A DNA stretch of 64,000 nt from Lamellibrachia luymesi (taxonomy: Eukaryota > Annelida > Polychaeta > Sabellida > Siboglinidae), in assembly GCA_009193005.1 (NCBI GenBank), contig SDWI01000326.1, forward strand, positions 301,338 to 365,337, written 5' to 3'. Shown piece by piece: positions 49,222 to 61,988 of the stretch. A model generated the notes under the pieces. The model saw nothing but the letters and a program-made list of their open reading frames with translations. It searched no databases and was not told the DNA's origin. A program made the position numbers and the translations under genes. Every line of letters begins with the position of its first letter. The first letter of the stretch is position 1.

Positions 49222-49520
49222 CATGCAAGCGGAAAGATGAACTCACCAAGTCAGAATTGCCTGCACCAAAGAAACCCCGTCTTGTGTTCACTGACATACA
49301 GCGACGCACTCTGCTGGCAATATTCAAAGAGACGAAACGTCCAAGCAAGGAGATGCAAGCAACGATCGCGGAGCAGTTGGGCCTGAAGGTGTCAACGGTC
49401 GCAAACTTCTTCATGAATGCGCGCAGACGCTCATTCGATAAGTACCAAGATGACTCGAATGTGGACGACATGAACGGCATGGCGCTTGGATCCGACTCTT
49501 CTAGTCCACTGCAGAATTGA
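49222..49520 (+). CDS. onecut: ONECUT transcription factor, exon 2: homeodomain and C-terminus
   Basis: After the ACAG acceptor the frame opens with the rest of codon 363 and CKRKDELTKS. The homeodomain spans residues 378-437 (PKKPRLVF...ARRRSFDKYQ). Phe397 sits at homeodomain position 20. Recognition helix VSTVANFFMNARRR carries Phe48 (residue 425) and Met50 (427), the residues that set the ONECUT class apart from ordinary homeodomains with Trp48, while the contact Asn51 (428) is kept. The C-terminal tail of 24 residues is acidic and serine-rich, ending SSSPLQN, then TGA 49518-49520. A 165-codon antisense frame across this exon is a shadow. The protein binds DNA through CUT and homeodomain together. 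Confidence 0.97.
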
Positions 49521-51500
49521 GCCATAGGGCGTAGTATGTGACATAGCGTAGCAGCCCGTAACGCAGTGTGTGTGCACGCGGTATCAGGTAGTAGTGATTT
49601 CTGCTCAGTTGTATCCATTTCCAGATGCAAGCAAAACTTTGCATGTGTGCGGCCACGTGTGATGCGTAACATGTACGACCACGTGTGATGTCAGCGTGTG
49701 CGGCCACGCGGGACATGTAGCATGATGGCCACACATGTCCAGTCACGTAGGTGTGGTGTCAAATTGGCAAGTCCAGCCAGGTAGAGTGAAAAGTGATGGA
49801 TCAGGTGACGTTGGGACACGACATGCGATGACGTAGATGTGTGAGTATGTTCATCATCTAATCGAGGTTGTCATGCATAGACATGGGTCATGGCGTTGTC
49901 CACCAAATACGATGCTGTATTCCAGGAACAAGAGACATTGGAACTAGTCACATCGATAGTGGTGTCTAGACCCAGATAATGAGAGGCATGCCACAGGTAG
50001 ACGACGTCAGGGAAGTCTGCGAACGTTTCGTGTGCTGCCACAAGAGCAGAAGACATTCCATGCAGTGCGGCACTGCACGCAATATTCTGCTGGCTGACTG
50101 GCAGCAGCAGAGATCGAAACAACTGTGTGATGCTTATATACCGACACACACACACACACGCACCCACATACATGCACTCGAGCATTCGCACCAGGCGAAC
50201 ACGGGGGTGTCTGCAAATGTAGTAGCAAGCATATCAGTATATCGCACTCAGCCACACGGTGTCGACGAGACGACTGCACATCCAGAGATGATTTTAATCA
50301 CATATACGGTCGTCAGTGTACCCACAGGCTGTTGCCATGGAAACTAAGACGAAGACACATTCCAAAGCGTTTTTAGTGATTTTAATTTATTGTTGACCTT
50401 TTTTGCTGTTTTGTTTTAAGATATTTCATTCTACATTGACTGTTGATCGCTGTATGTCCTGTTTGTATCTACATCAGTCAGTTTTACTGCTATTATTATT
50501 TATTTATTTACAGGTATTATTACAAAACTTAATTTATTACTGTTTCATCAGTATGTGCAGTTAAACTTCCAGGTGCTTCGTGAAAGCACACCACGACATG
50601 GGCACTTGATTATGGAAAATGTCACGAGCCATGAACGAAATTCACAAGTTGAGGTGTAAATGCTTGCTTTTATAATATGTATATCCGGGTTTACATAGAT
50701 GGGTGTAACATATTCACCCATTTCTGTGCAATTGCCACATGATAGTCACATGACAATCATGTGATGCTCATCATGTGACAATCACCATAGCGTCAGTCCC
50801 ACTAGAGCAACCAACCATTGAGCCATGTCCAGGTCGCCAGTCCAATGTTTGTCTCGCACGCGCACACACACGTGTAGTTTTTACATTTTTATAGGCTGTT
50901 TGTATGTGAAATGCATGATGGGTCTTGCAAGTTTTTGACATGAAAAAAATGTTGCATTGTCAGTCAGCAACTTACAAGACCTTCGCGTTTGTATATTGAT
51001 TGAAATTTGATTCCAGATAGAGTAGCTTGGTGTGTTTAAACCAGAGAGCTGAGTGTAATCATGTATCATAATCTCGACTGTGTGAAGTTGTCGCACATGT
51101 ATGTATTGTTGAATCATGTTGAGTGGAATCGTGCAATGTATTTATTATTTATTAATTTATTGCCAATGACCAGTTCCTGTATATGGCACCATTGACAGCA
51201 TTGCCAGAGAAAGGTCATTGACCTCAATACTTGTCAACATTCCCAGCATGCAACAGCATATCTTTGACAGCCATATCTCAACGGCACCGTATATAAATTC
51301 TCTTACATATGGAAATTCCCACTAAATTTATCTTGTTGTTTTAGACAAATAATCCTAGGTAATTAATTAACTTTCAATACAAACAGTAAATGTTATATTT
51401 TTGTTGTTCTCTTGTATTGCTTTAGAATACCGTGTCCAAAATTGCAATGTAGCCTAACGTAATGTTGCCAAATAAATGAAGATTAAATAATAATGCTGTT
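49521..51500 (+). other. onecut: Likely onecut 3' UTR
   Basis: From the stop codon the first clear AATAAA on the plus strand is at 51471-51476, with ATTAAA at 51482. The stretch contains AU-rich elements (ATTATTTATTTATTTACAG near 50497 and another near 51138), a CA run (50143-50162), and a degenerate repeat around 49645-49750 with two CACGTG words (49654, 49680). An X-box-like GTTGCCATGGAAAC lies at 50331. UTR length is inferred from the poly(A) signal alone. Confidence 0.5.
51471..51476 (+). terminator. onecut: Candidate onecut poly(A) signal AATAAA
   Basis: First canonical AATAAA seen after the stop codon, about 1.95 kb downstream, followed within 10 bp by an ATTAAA variant. Confidence 0.4.
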
Positions 51501-54500
51501 CCAAATCCACTCAGCAATGTCGTTATCTGGAGTGTTAAAATTTTGTAATCATTTAAATGTGTATCTATCCATTAAGTTTTAGTGTTCACTTCCACATAAT
51601 ACGAGTACCGTTGGGATGTGGAAATTAAAGTTTCTCGGTTGCATGAGTTACTGTATTGTATCATTGTTGAATAGGACAGTTGGATCCTGATAGTCACTGT
51701 AGAAATGCATTTCTGTTTATGCACAGCACCATGACAACAGCTGTTAATAGCTCAGCACTATAAAAGTGGCTCATGTGATTATATCATTCATAACATTGCT
51801 TATTTCTTATGGTGTAAATCTAGTCAGGGCTACACAGAAACATGAGTTTGCATGCACAGTATGCAGAGCATCAGTTTCTCAGTCTGAATCATGTAATTGT
51901 AGAAATGAACTTACCCATTTAATGCATTTACTAACCTCAGTCAGTCCTGCTATGGAGCCGAATAGAATTCACCAAAGTACTGTCGATGTAGGTCATTTCT
52001 TCTGTGATTTGCGGTGTTAGTTGGAGTTGAGATGACCATTGAAACTACTGTTGCGATAGTATCTTTATATATAATGTATACAATCTATAATGATGTAATA
52101 TATATATGTGTATCTGTGTGTGTATGTTGATGTAATTCCCATTATAGGGGAGTCAAATTAGGTGGGTTTGAGTGGGAAGGGAAAATCTCAGGGGGAGAAT
52201 TGCCTAGTTACCCATGATGAAACTGTGTGCAATATTTTTGTCGGTTGTTTGATTTGAATTGAGTTTGTTTTTGACTGCAATGAAGCGTACATGTATACTA
52301 TGCCTATACATTCTGATGGGTCCTTTACGTGGCTGTGCGTCCGCATTATTATCATCGAACTAGTAATTGTGATTGGAAACACCAAAAACGGATAGACGTA
52401 ACTAGAATATGCAATTTTTTATTTTTAGAGTATGTAGTTAGTCGTATTTCTGGCTTGTAGCTGCGGTCTAGTCACACGAACGAGGCACAGGGTGATCGAA
52501 GAGGAGGGGTCTATGTTTCATAGCAAGTCTCATAGGCGGAGTAGTGTAGGTGACTTTCGGGGCAACATGTTTACGCTTCTACTCCAGGTGTCGGCACTGG
52601 CATTTCAATTTTTTTCCGATGGTGTGGTGGTTTCAACCAGTGTAGGTGGGGATGTAAATCAAGTATTGTAGCCATAGATATGGTAGATCATATGCACTTG
52701 TCGCTACCACTTGCACATTATAGGAACTGTCCCTGTACCATTGTTGAGGTGATTTGGGTGACGCATTTGACTGGTGTACTTTGTCAGAATTTAGCATGGA
52801 GCATATTAGATAGGGACAATCTGACCAATCTGATTGGGGAATAGATACTGGATCATGACTTGATTGCAACCGAGATGACCAGGATTAAATGTGGTGTACA
52901 TCTGTGTCGAGCATGAATGGGTCTGTTTAGAAACGAAGTACATATGTGGTTATTTTACAAGTAATTTGTGTATAGTACTTTACAGACGTTAAAAATATGA
53001 ACAAAATGGCAGCAAATCCACCAGTTAAGTCATTGGTAGAACGTTTAGTATTTGCTGATCGGGTTGATGTGATTGTCCCAGTCAAATATTGTCGCTCTTG
53101 TTCTGTGCATCCAAAAAAACATCGCCAAACCCGAAGTGCTTACTCATTATTGTGCTTATTTCTTGCCACTGACTTGCAGAAGAGTTGCAAGGAATGTTTA
53201 CTTGGACAATATGCCTACCACTGCCCTCAATGGTGTTTATTTATGAATTGTTTTCTTTGTTGTGTTCTGTTTTCCCAGAAACAAATGATGTTGATGGGCA
53301 GTCGATTGTAATCATTGGTGCTGTATATGGTAATTTAAGCAAGTGATATGGTCAGAAAAGAAAATTCCTTTTCATGTTGAATGCCCTCTAGTATCTAACG
53401 TACTTGAAAGATAATTAATAGGAATGCATGTTTGATTTATAAGGGAAAGAGTTACACAAATTCTGATGAAAATCTCTTTAAAAAAACTTGTGAAAATAAG
53501 TGCCCATATATTATATACTATGGGGTAATGCTACTGATGATGTTGATGGCTTACCTGAAGAAACCTGGTATGATGTGTATGGTTCTTATAAGCAGACCAT
53601 GACTTGGACTTTGGAAAACATTACATGTATAATTCTGATTACCTGCAACAATCACTGAAAGCAGAATTGTCACACGTCATTGTCTGGAAGTTTAGATATA
53701 CAGTGTATTTTGACACGAGTATATCGCTGTTTGTTACGCTGCACAGATAAATCATTTAATTCTACAAATTGCTCTCCTGCAGTTTTAGTGAGTTTACGGT
53801 GTCCCGAGACATAACAGCATACTCTCTAAGCAAACTGCCAATCCTTTGTTGGTCATTTACAGAAACGCCATACATTCCTTACTTGTTGTATATCTGTTTA
53901 TATTTGATTTTATTATATGTATAGTTATTATTAAGACGTCACCGGCACTGTTTCTCTGGCCATTTTAAGCCACCAGTCTACCAGGATTTAATGTTTTATC
54001 ATTAGGCTGAGATATGTTTATTTATAGACATATAGATTTTGCTTTGATGTTCAACCAAAGGAGTTATTTTTAGTTAATTTATGTTGGTCGTTTGATAATA
54101 ATTTATTGATGGGATCAAGTGAAATTCTAGTCAGATTGAACTGCCAAGGGCTGCGCATAAGGACTAGGGTTTGTAGACCTACAAATCAGATGATTTCCTA
54201 GCTGTTGTGAATCTGCCATTTTCTTAGTGTATTCAGTACAGTTGGCTATTGCCTTGCTCGAGTGTGGGGAATGCTGGTTTATCCTGGCGACTGATGGTTA
54301 CAAGAAGCAACAGGCTTTATTTAGAATAATTTGCCATTGGGTTTTACTCGATAGTGGAGCATGTTTTTAGTACATGAAATGCCTGTTGGCAGTCGTGCGA
54401 AGGATAACTGGATATGTGAACCAAATGTTAATTATTAACTAAGTCCCGTACATAGTCTGCATCCACCCATCTAGGTGTTTGATGGGAGCAACATTGGACA

Positions 54501-56020
54501 CCGGAAGTAAGGTGATGCTTCCGTTCGCCCTAAAATATCCCTGGGATGCACATACTTATAGCATAAACTGTGCTCTTATGTGTTGCTTTCAAGAACATTT
54601 TACTCTAAACAAAGGGTCATATTTTACATGCCATATTTGGGGGGTTCTATAAATCCCCATCTAGCGCTAAATAATGGGAGGTTGCAAAATTACATTGATG
54701 TGTTAAAACTCTTGGGTTAATCATTTAAGGTCTGCCAATGCATTCCAGGGATTCATATCATGTACAATCTCCTTCGCATGACTGCTGTGGTAAAATGAGC
54801 CTGTTGTGTTCGGTGTTGGTTTGTTTGGACAGTGGCTAAAATGGAATCGTGTATCATCGTGGCTCGTAGTATGAGATTTCCTATGAAACAGCAGACGAAT
54901 AGTAAGTCTGTGCTCAGTAGCACCACAATGCGCGGTCACTAAAATAAAAGTGTGAAAACGTGCCTTTGTGTCTGAGTCATTTTGTTTTGTGTTACATGGC
55001 AGAGCACTAAGAATTAATGCTGTCAAAAATGGTTTATGTTGACCTGAACAAAATAGCGAAGTGTATACGCTATTGGTTGTGGGTGGAGGCTGGTAAAAAG
55101 CTGGCATTAAACAGATACCCTGATAAAGTCACATATTAACAATTGGCTTTGACGTGGCTGTTCCCCATCTCGGACATCATAGTAATGATGATAACAATTA
55201 TTATTTATTTTAATAAAGCTGCAAACCACAATGTCTAAGACTCCTGCCGTGTCCCGGCTAATCGTGTCATATTAGCCGCGCCGATTCCCAGCACCCGGGT
55301 CTCCTTTTGTTTTACATCCTGTATGGTTGGCTGTTTCTGTTCTTTTCCGTGACTTACAGTGGCAGATTGGATGATGGTAAGTTCCTTTTAATGGTCGTCT
55401 GTTTTTGATTAAAATTACACCAAAATTAAGGTGAAATACATCCATTAGACGACATAGGTGTATTATTAAAATATTATAAGTTTAGTAGGTAAGGCGATAC
55501 ATGATTCCACCCACATGTTCATGATGTCTTCTAGAAGTCTTAGTTAGTCTGTGTACGAAATATTTTCCCGCTACGCGAATGCGTTGGTGTTTTTGAGCTT
55601 CCTAGTTTGTGAAATATCCCATTTTGATTCTTGGAGTTGGACAGCGAGATCGATTTTAACCAAAATTATGACTTATTTACATTTCTATGAATTGCATTCA
55701 TTACAAAGCCAAAACAATCTGTTTGGTATTTGTTTTGCAAAACAAATTTTATTAATGATTATTAGTAATGGTGCATTTTTATGTACTTTTTTATTTTCTT
55801 GTTACAATATCAAGTAGTATATGGGCATAATGTATATTGCATGTATTCTTTTGTCTGAAACAAAATTATTGATTGATATTATTATTGAGCCTGGCTGTGC
55901 AAAGTTTCTGGAATAATAAAATTATTATGTAATTTTTTAATGATCAAATCTATGTGACACAGGAAATGTCAAATTCATTTAGGCAATTTTAAGTTCACAT
56001 TGTATGACTAAGTAAAACTG
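51501..56020. other. Intergenic sequence, no gene assigned
   Basis: AT-rich and CpG-poor. Open frames at 52997-53311 (plus, ATG in a good context, 104 codons, Cys-rich) and 54721-55107 (minus, 128 codons) have no recognisable domain and no surrounding gene structure. A small CpG-rich patch at about 55235-55320 precedes a strong acceptor and donor pair around 17 nt (55360-55376). Confidence 0.4.

Positions 56021-56022
<2 letters not shown>

Positions 56023-56064
<42 letters not shown>
56023..56064. repeat. (TA)n microsatellite
   Basis: About 20 TA units. Confidence 0.95.
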
Positions 56065-56069
<5 letters not shown>

Positions 56070-56851
56070 TGCAACAGTGCAACCATGTGGACAGTTTCGC
56101 ATGTGCCGCTTTCAAGATGTCCTGGCTTAAGCATTAAGTTCTTCCATAGATTTTGGTTGCGCGATCTCAGCCAGTCTAGAAGATGAAGCCTTTGAAGACA
56201 CTTGCCGACTTCCTGCAGATCTTTGTCGAGGGTTGTTGGGAGTTTTGTTCAGGTTGCCTTCGCCAGCCAGCAATGCAGGTGTGAAATATTGGTCTATGGC
56301 CAGTGTTGTTTGATTTAAATCATTTGATTGAAATCATGATTTAAATCACTCAAAAAATAATAATAATTGATTTATGATTTTTTTTATTGCTGAGTTATAT
56401 GAATTTAACACAAATAATTGTTTACCAGCATCAAGTTTAGTATGTTTTTTAATTCAAAAGCACAATGTGCACCCACTTGCGTAGTTGTATTGTCACCAGA
56501 CAGCCTGATAGTAAATTATTATATGACACTATGTTTGAGCTATTCCCTTTCTGTATGCAGTGAAGCCACACAAACTTGTCTTCCAGAGGAAGTATCTTTT
56601 CAAGTGAGAAGCCCCGAGTTAAAGGCCACTTAGAACTTGTGCTAGTTGTTACCAATTCAGTATGTTGACTCAAGTAGGACAGTCCGGGCTACAACTGTCT
56701 TATACTGTACCAGTTTGTAGTCTGGTTAGATACACAGAGCCCTGGACAGGTGCTAATCCATCCTCTCAGCAAACAATAATTATCACATCTACAGACACCC
56801 AGCATGTTTTCCTTTCCAAGACAGATTATACAACTACAAGGGTTGAGGGGT

Positions 56852-56902
56852 GAAGATATTTGTATAACTTTGGCAGATCCTGGGCTTTCTTTCCCTACCA
56901 GA

Positions 56903-56938
<36 letters not shown>

Positions 56939-57021
56939 TGTATGTATGTATGTATGTATGTATATAATATCTGGTAAGGAAAGAAAGTCTGGGCTCTGCC
57001 AAAGTTATACAAATATCTTCA
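56852..57021. mobile_element. Foldback element: about 59-bp inverted arms around (TATG)n
   Basis: The left arm (56852-56910) and right arm (56963-57021) are reverse complements with only a few mismatches. Shared words are GAAGATATTTGTATAACTTT on the left and its complement AAAGTTATACAAATATCTTC on the right. The loop is a pure TATG tetranucleotide run. It may be a small foldback or MITE-like element, or a palindrome formed by inverted duplication. Confidence 0.8.
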
Positions 57022-57545
57022 TAATCATGGAAGTTAGGGCTTTTTATTGAAATGTATTGGTATGTTGAGATAGCATGCTAATTAGCCATTGTTGTCTTAT
57101 TAATTGAGTTACTATTAATGATAAATGACTAATGTATATCTATGACCCTACTTAATGTGTTTTGAAATTATACATATATCTTCATACTGATGGAAGTTAT
57201 GGCCTTTTATAAAAAAGAGTGTTGACCTGTTGTGTTTGCACATTAATGAACCAATATCGACTTATTAATTGGGTTATAAAATGACTGTGGTGTATATGAC
57301 TCTGTTTAATGAGTGAGTTTGTAAATCCTGAACAAATTATACAAATATCTTCATAATCATAGAAGTTATGGCCTTTTATAAAAATGTGTCGGACTGTTGA
57401 CTTCATCATTCATGCACTAATGAGCCAATATTGATTTATTAAATGTATTAACTGAGTTACTAGTAATGATACATGACTGGACTATGTATATGTATGAACC
57501 TACTTAATGTGCTTGGAACTCCTGAAACAATGATTAAAATATATG
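57000..57545. repeat. Three diverged tandem units of about 165 bp
   Basis: Units begin at 57002, 57165 and 57334 with AARTTATACAWATATCTTCAT, then GATGGAAGTTATGGCCTTTT-type sequence, a GAGCCAATAT/ATTAATTGAGTTA block, and end around CCTACTTAATGTG. The first 20 bp of each unit are also the inner end of the inverted arms at 56852-57021, so the palindrome and the tandem units belong to one repeat family. Confidence 0.75.
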
Positions 57546-57649
57546 TAAAAATTTTTTTATGCCATTTTAATCATACATTTATTGAAAGAAAACACAAAAA
57601 TGAGAATTTTTGCCTGTATAAGGCATTCCTGTTTTTAACCCATTGAAAT

Positions 57650-60450
57650 ATCGCTTGATATGAGTACCAGCGTCTATTTACGACAATAGTCAATAACGAT
57701 AGTCGATACAAAGTCTTGTCAGAGCAAAATATATTTCGATATACCTCGTCTCGCGCGACATGGTTAGGACGTTCAATATTCGTAACGTTTTCACTCAAAA
57801 CAACTATTTTAATAATTTGTTTGCAGTGAATATATGAAGTAGCTGTTAGTGATTTGGTATATCGATCTCTAATTTTTTTTAAGTGCCTACGCCCTAGCCT
57901 AGGCCTAGTGTGCTAGGCGCCCAATTAATTAACCTCGTCAAAAGTGACAAAACGTGTATTAAATTCTATTGGTTTCTACAGATAAAAATAAGGTAATATA
58001 AGACTACTAGATTTCGTTGTTTAAATTATGTTCATATAAAACATCCACATGGTATTATTACAGTGCATTGCTAGAAAACTTAGAAATACCTTTGAGTGAG
58101 TGATCAAAGGGTCTCGCCATTCGCGCGTACTCCGAGTCTCTGCGTGGCAGACGACAACACACACATCGATAGGTGCTGCCATCTGTAGCAGCGATTTCGT
58201 AAAACATGTGTCTTTTCCATTCACCAGGTGGCGGCACGTGGCGCGCAACATTTGTTAAACGAACACTGCCAATATTAAATAATAGCGCCATAACGGGCGG
58301 TGTCTATATATGTATCTTTGCATTGCACTGATCAATATATTAAGCCGCTGTGTATAATAAATGATATGTAGAAATGTTTTGTTTTGGGAAACAAGAATCT
58401 GGGACAAAATCTCACAAACAATAACTGAACAATAATATGACTGGCATCATTTTACAAAATTGAATAACTTTCTCTAGAGTTCAAAGTGTACAGTCCATTA
58501 CCTTAGCCTGTTGTTGAATCTGTACTTGCATTTATCTGAATTTCCTCAGATTGTGTGGGCTTTTATCTTGTGTGTTTTTGTCCGAGTACCATTGGTAGGT
58601 TCACTCAGTCTTAAATCTTAGTGAAGTGACAAGATACACGTCGTTTTACGAATTCGTTTCAAATTTAATGAAGTATCTGCACTGGTAAATTACATATTTT
58701 CTGTTGTTCATCATAAACGTATAAAATCGAATTATAAACTTATAGTGGTCGAAGCACAAATACGTTTGATGCTCGTATCGAAAGTAAACACATATACTTT
58801 ATGCACGCTCAGCCCCGTCGTAGATTGGGTCCTCGCGACGTACCAGAATTAGAACACAGCTAGGCAGATTTCCGGCGAAACGTAGCGGATTTAATTTGAA
58901 GTAGCCTGATAGGTGGCGACACTCTATCGGAATATAATTTAACACTTTCCCACAGAGACTTTCCCAGGCAGTAGAAAGAAACAACAGTATTCAGCTAGCT
59001 GCATTCCTGTATTACAAATGAACGATGTATACAACACTACGCAATAAAATGACAATAACTCAAAGCTGTAGTCATCCAAAAGTCAGTGTGACTCTACTGT
59101 GACCCACAGGAAGACACCACGCAGGTTAAGCCCCATGTTGGTGTTCACTTTGGTCGAGTCCATGAAACGAATATGTCCAAAAGATACAGACGCAACAAGC
59201 AAATTATATTATATTTAAAACGATAAAGTTCATAGCCAGTTGTCTGTAATTTCGTAAAACGAGTATACCATCCCAGTATGTATGTCCATGTGGCAGCAGC
59301 AGCACGTATACACGATGCTTGAAATGGATCATAAATATGGTCGTTTCAAATTGAAACAGGTAGTCCTGACTTCGTCATAGATTGCCCAGTTATTAATGAT
59401 ACATCTTATATTATAAAGTCTCTTTCAACGAAACCTCCAATACGTGGCAGCTTATTCCTGAATTGTCAGATAATTTCGTAATATTCTGTGGAGCGATAAA
59501 CGAATTGCAGCTCAGTTAAAGTTGTTTCTGCCATTAATTTAGCCCATATCGAACCAGGTTCGTTGATGTTCAAATGTGTAGGGCGTGAACATGCCCAGTC
59601 AGACAGTGCGTACATATGTTAAAATAAAACAAACATATTTTCATTGTTAGATTTGGTAATAAAGAAGGACCTTTTGTCAAATTTTGACTTAAACTGGTCC
59701 AGTCAAAAATAATTTAATAGTTTGTCCGATGATTTCATCGAAACTAAATAACCACCTTTGCACAAACAAGTTGGCATATCGTAGCGGATACTAGATATGT
59801 TTGATTTTTCGCAAAATAATTCTAAGACGAGACGAAAAAAATATTATTTCTGGAAACAGCGTTAACACTTGTTTTAGAATATGCTGACATATAGTATTTC
59901 ATTTCACGGCTTCTTATTCCACAAACAATTCCGGGATTAGTGTTTTTTTTTCCGTTTATCAGAAGGTTGTAAAGCTGTAAAGATAGCTATTTATTTAAAT
60001 ATGCCGATTATAAATATGCCAGAAATGTAGACTCGTTGAAATAAAATAGTACACATATACATATTGTTACAATCGTTATATTATCTTCCATTGTCAATTT
60101 ACACACCGCATAATACAACAAACCATACAGTAATTTGTGTGTTTATATACAATATAAATAACACGCATTCAACAGTTATATTCAAAGTTTAAACACCAGA
60201 ATACAAAACTGTTAAGCCGTCGGTAACAACATACGTCTACTAAATGCAAGTTTAAATATTTGTAACTTGAATTTGCATCACAATTTGAGCAATCCAGTGT
60301 AAGTATCAGCCAAAAATGTCCATGATATACAATTCCACGAAATCGCCTTTTAAAATGTCTGTTTAATTTTCACACCAGTTGCTCTTTTAATCAGGAAGAA
60401 ATCGAAATATTTTCTTCTTCTGGTTGAGATTATGTACATCCTTCAACAAA
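57650..60450. other. CpG-rich intergenic region left of the minus-strand gene
   Basis: CpG becomes frequent from about 57650 onward, with dense patches at 57660-57790, 58110-58290 and 58740-58930. Short minus-strand frames at 58021-58291 and 58799-58984 are not recognisable. No transposon signature seen. It may include the distal 3' UTR of the minus-strand gene or regulatory DNA. Confidence 0.35.
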
Positions 60451-60529
60451 CATTCATCCACAATACTGCTGTAAGATTTTCATAAAAGAATGCAAGCGTG
60501 TATGCATGCATACGCAAGTTTTTGATGAT

Positions 60530-60700
60530 TGTGTGCGTGCGTGCGTGCGTGCGTGCGTGGGTGCGTGGGTGGGTGCGTGCGTGCGTGCGTGTCGCCCACA
60601 CGCGAAAAATGTGAACTCCGTGTTGTAATTGAGTGAGTCAGTGAGTGGGTGTGTGGGTGAGTGCTTGCATGAGTGCGTGCGTGCGCGTGTGTGTGCAACT
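60530..60700. repeat. (GTGC)n and GAGTGGGT-type microsatellite
   Basis: GTGCGTGC run with GTGGGTGG variants, a short unique gap, then GAGTCAGTGAGTGGGTGTGT and GTGCGTGCGC. His/Thr/Arg-rich open frames here are artefacts. Confidence 0.9.
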
Positions 60701-60876
60701 AAGTAAGTCAATCAGTCAATAAGTCAGGAAGTAAATACGTATGCATGCATATAAGCACACAACGGCACCCTTTTTGTTACCACTTTCGCTTTTCTATGCA
60801 ACAACTTTGCTTTCGATTTTCTGGTAACCATGTTCACGAAGGTGACATTTTGCGCGTAGCAATTGTTCGCCATTTG

Positions 60877-60906
60877 TGTACAGTTGTGTACAGTTGTGTA
60901 CAGTTA
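60877..60906. repeat. 10-bp tandem repeat
   Basis: TGTACAGTTG occurs three times in a row. Confidence 0.85.
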
Positions 60907-61409
60907 CGCTAAAAGACATTGTACCTTCGATCGTTATTAGCAGATGAGCAACATTTACAAGTTCATTCTGATCAGAGTAATGCTGTTACTCGAAAAGCTG
61001 AATACAACCAAAATACGTATGCATATAAGCAAAACCAAACAGATTAAGATATCCACATCATCCAAGCACGTAAAATACGTACGTTAGCCGTATAAAATGT
61101 ACACCAAACCACAAAGTCACAACACACAATTCAAAACTTATTACTAGAAATAATACAGTTATCGTGATTCAGCCGAACCTTTGGTTACACTGTAGCGTAC
61201 CGTCTCTCCCGAGGTGATTCATCTTACTTCTTTACACAAAGAATCATTTACAGAGACAGGGACAAGATTTCAGCACCAACAGCTGAACAGGATTCGATAC
61301 GATATTCGGATTAGCCTCGTCCCTCCCAGGTTCCGGTTCGAGACGTTGCTCCATGACAACACAGCAACGTACGACACTTTGGAGAAACTATTTCTGAAAT
61401 GTCTTCCGT

Positions 61410-61415
61410 TTTATT
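61410..61415 (-). terminator. Candidate poly(A) signal of the minus-strand gene
   Basis: Reads AATAAA on the minus strand, about 575 bp beyond the TAG at 61991-61989. Other AATAAA words lie further left, so the true end is uncertain. Confidence 0.3.
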
Positions 61416-61535
61416 CTAGCTAGTGAAGACGGCATATGAAGGGGCAGAGATCTACGCATACTGGACACGAGTATTACACACACCCAATAACGGAGCCGCG
61501 TACGTTTTCATGAAAACAACGAGCATGAGGAAGGA

Positions 61536-61539
61536 TGTG

Positions 61540-61595
<56 letters not shown>

Positions 61596-61599
61596 TGTG
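61536..61599. repeat. (GTGC)n microsatellite
   Basis: About 16 GTGC units, in the likely 3' UTR of the minus-strand gene. Confidence 0.95.
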
Positions 61600-61988
61600 G
61601 TGTTGATCTGATTATAACCGGAACCTGATTGACGCATTGGGCATTTCGGGAAATGTCGAAATGGCGAGAGAAACATTCGGGCGAGTGGTTCTTTTGAAAG
61701 ATTACTTGTATTGTCATAAACATTATTATTATACAATTGGAGGCGACAGAAAGCGGACACTAAAGGCGACAGAAAGCAGGGAAGTTGAGGAAGGATGCAC
61801 CACTTTGGAACACACCAGGAGGGACCATGGGCTGAGATGGGCAGGGAATTATATCCACTAGGGAGGAAAGATTTTTGTAAAGAAATAGGCATTCAAATAT
61901 TCGCCATTGTCAGCAAAGGAAACAGGATCGACAAGGACTACGGAAATCGGGTTGCGGTAGCAGTAACGTACATATGCCGATGTATTTC

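Noticed and set aside
49175..49672. 165-codon minus-strand frame over exon 2
   Set aside because: Shadow of the homeodomain coding exon and its 3' UTR.
52997..53311. 104-codon Cys-rich plus frame with good start context
   Set aside because: Not recognisable, no promoter or poly(A) context; kept only as a note in the intergenic entry.
54721..55107. 128-codon minus frame with ATG start
   Set aside because: No recognisable domain, no nearby gene structure, and length still within chance for 64 kb.
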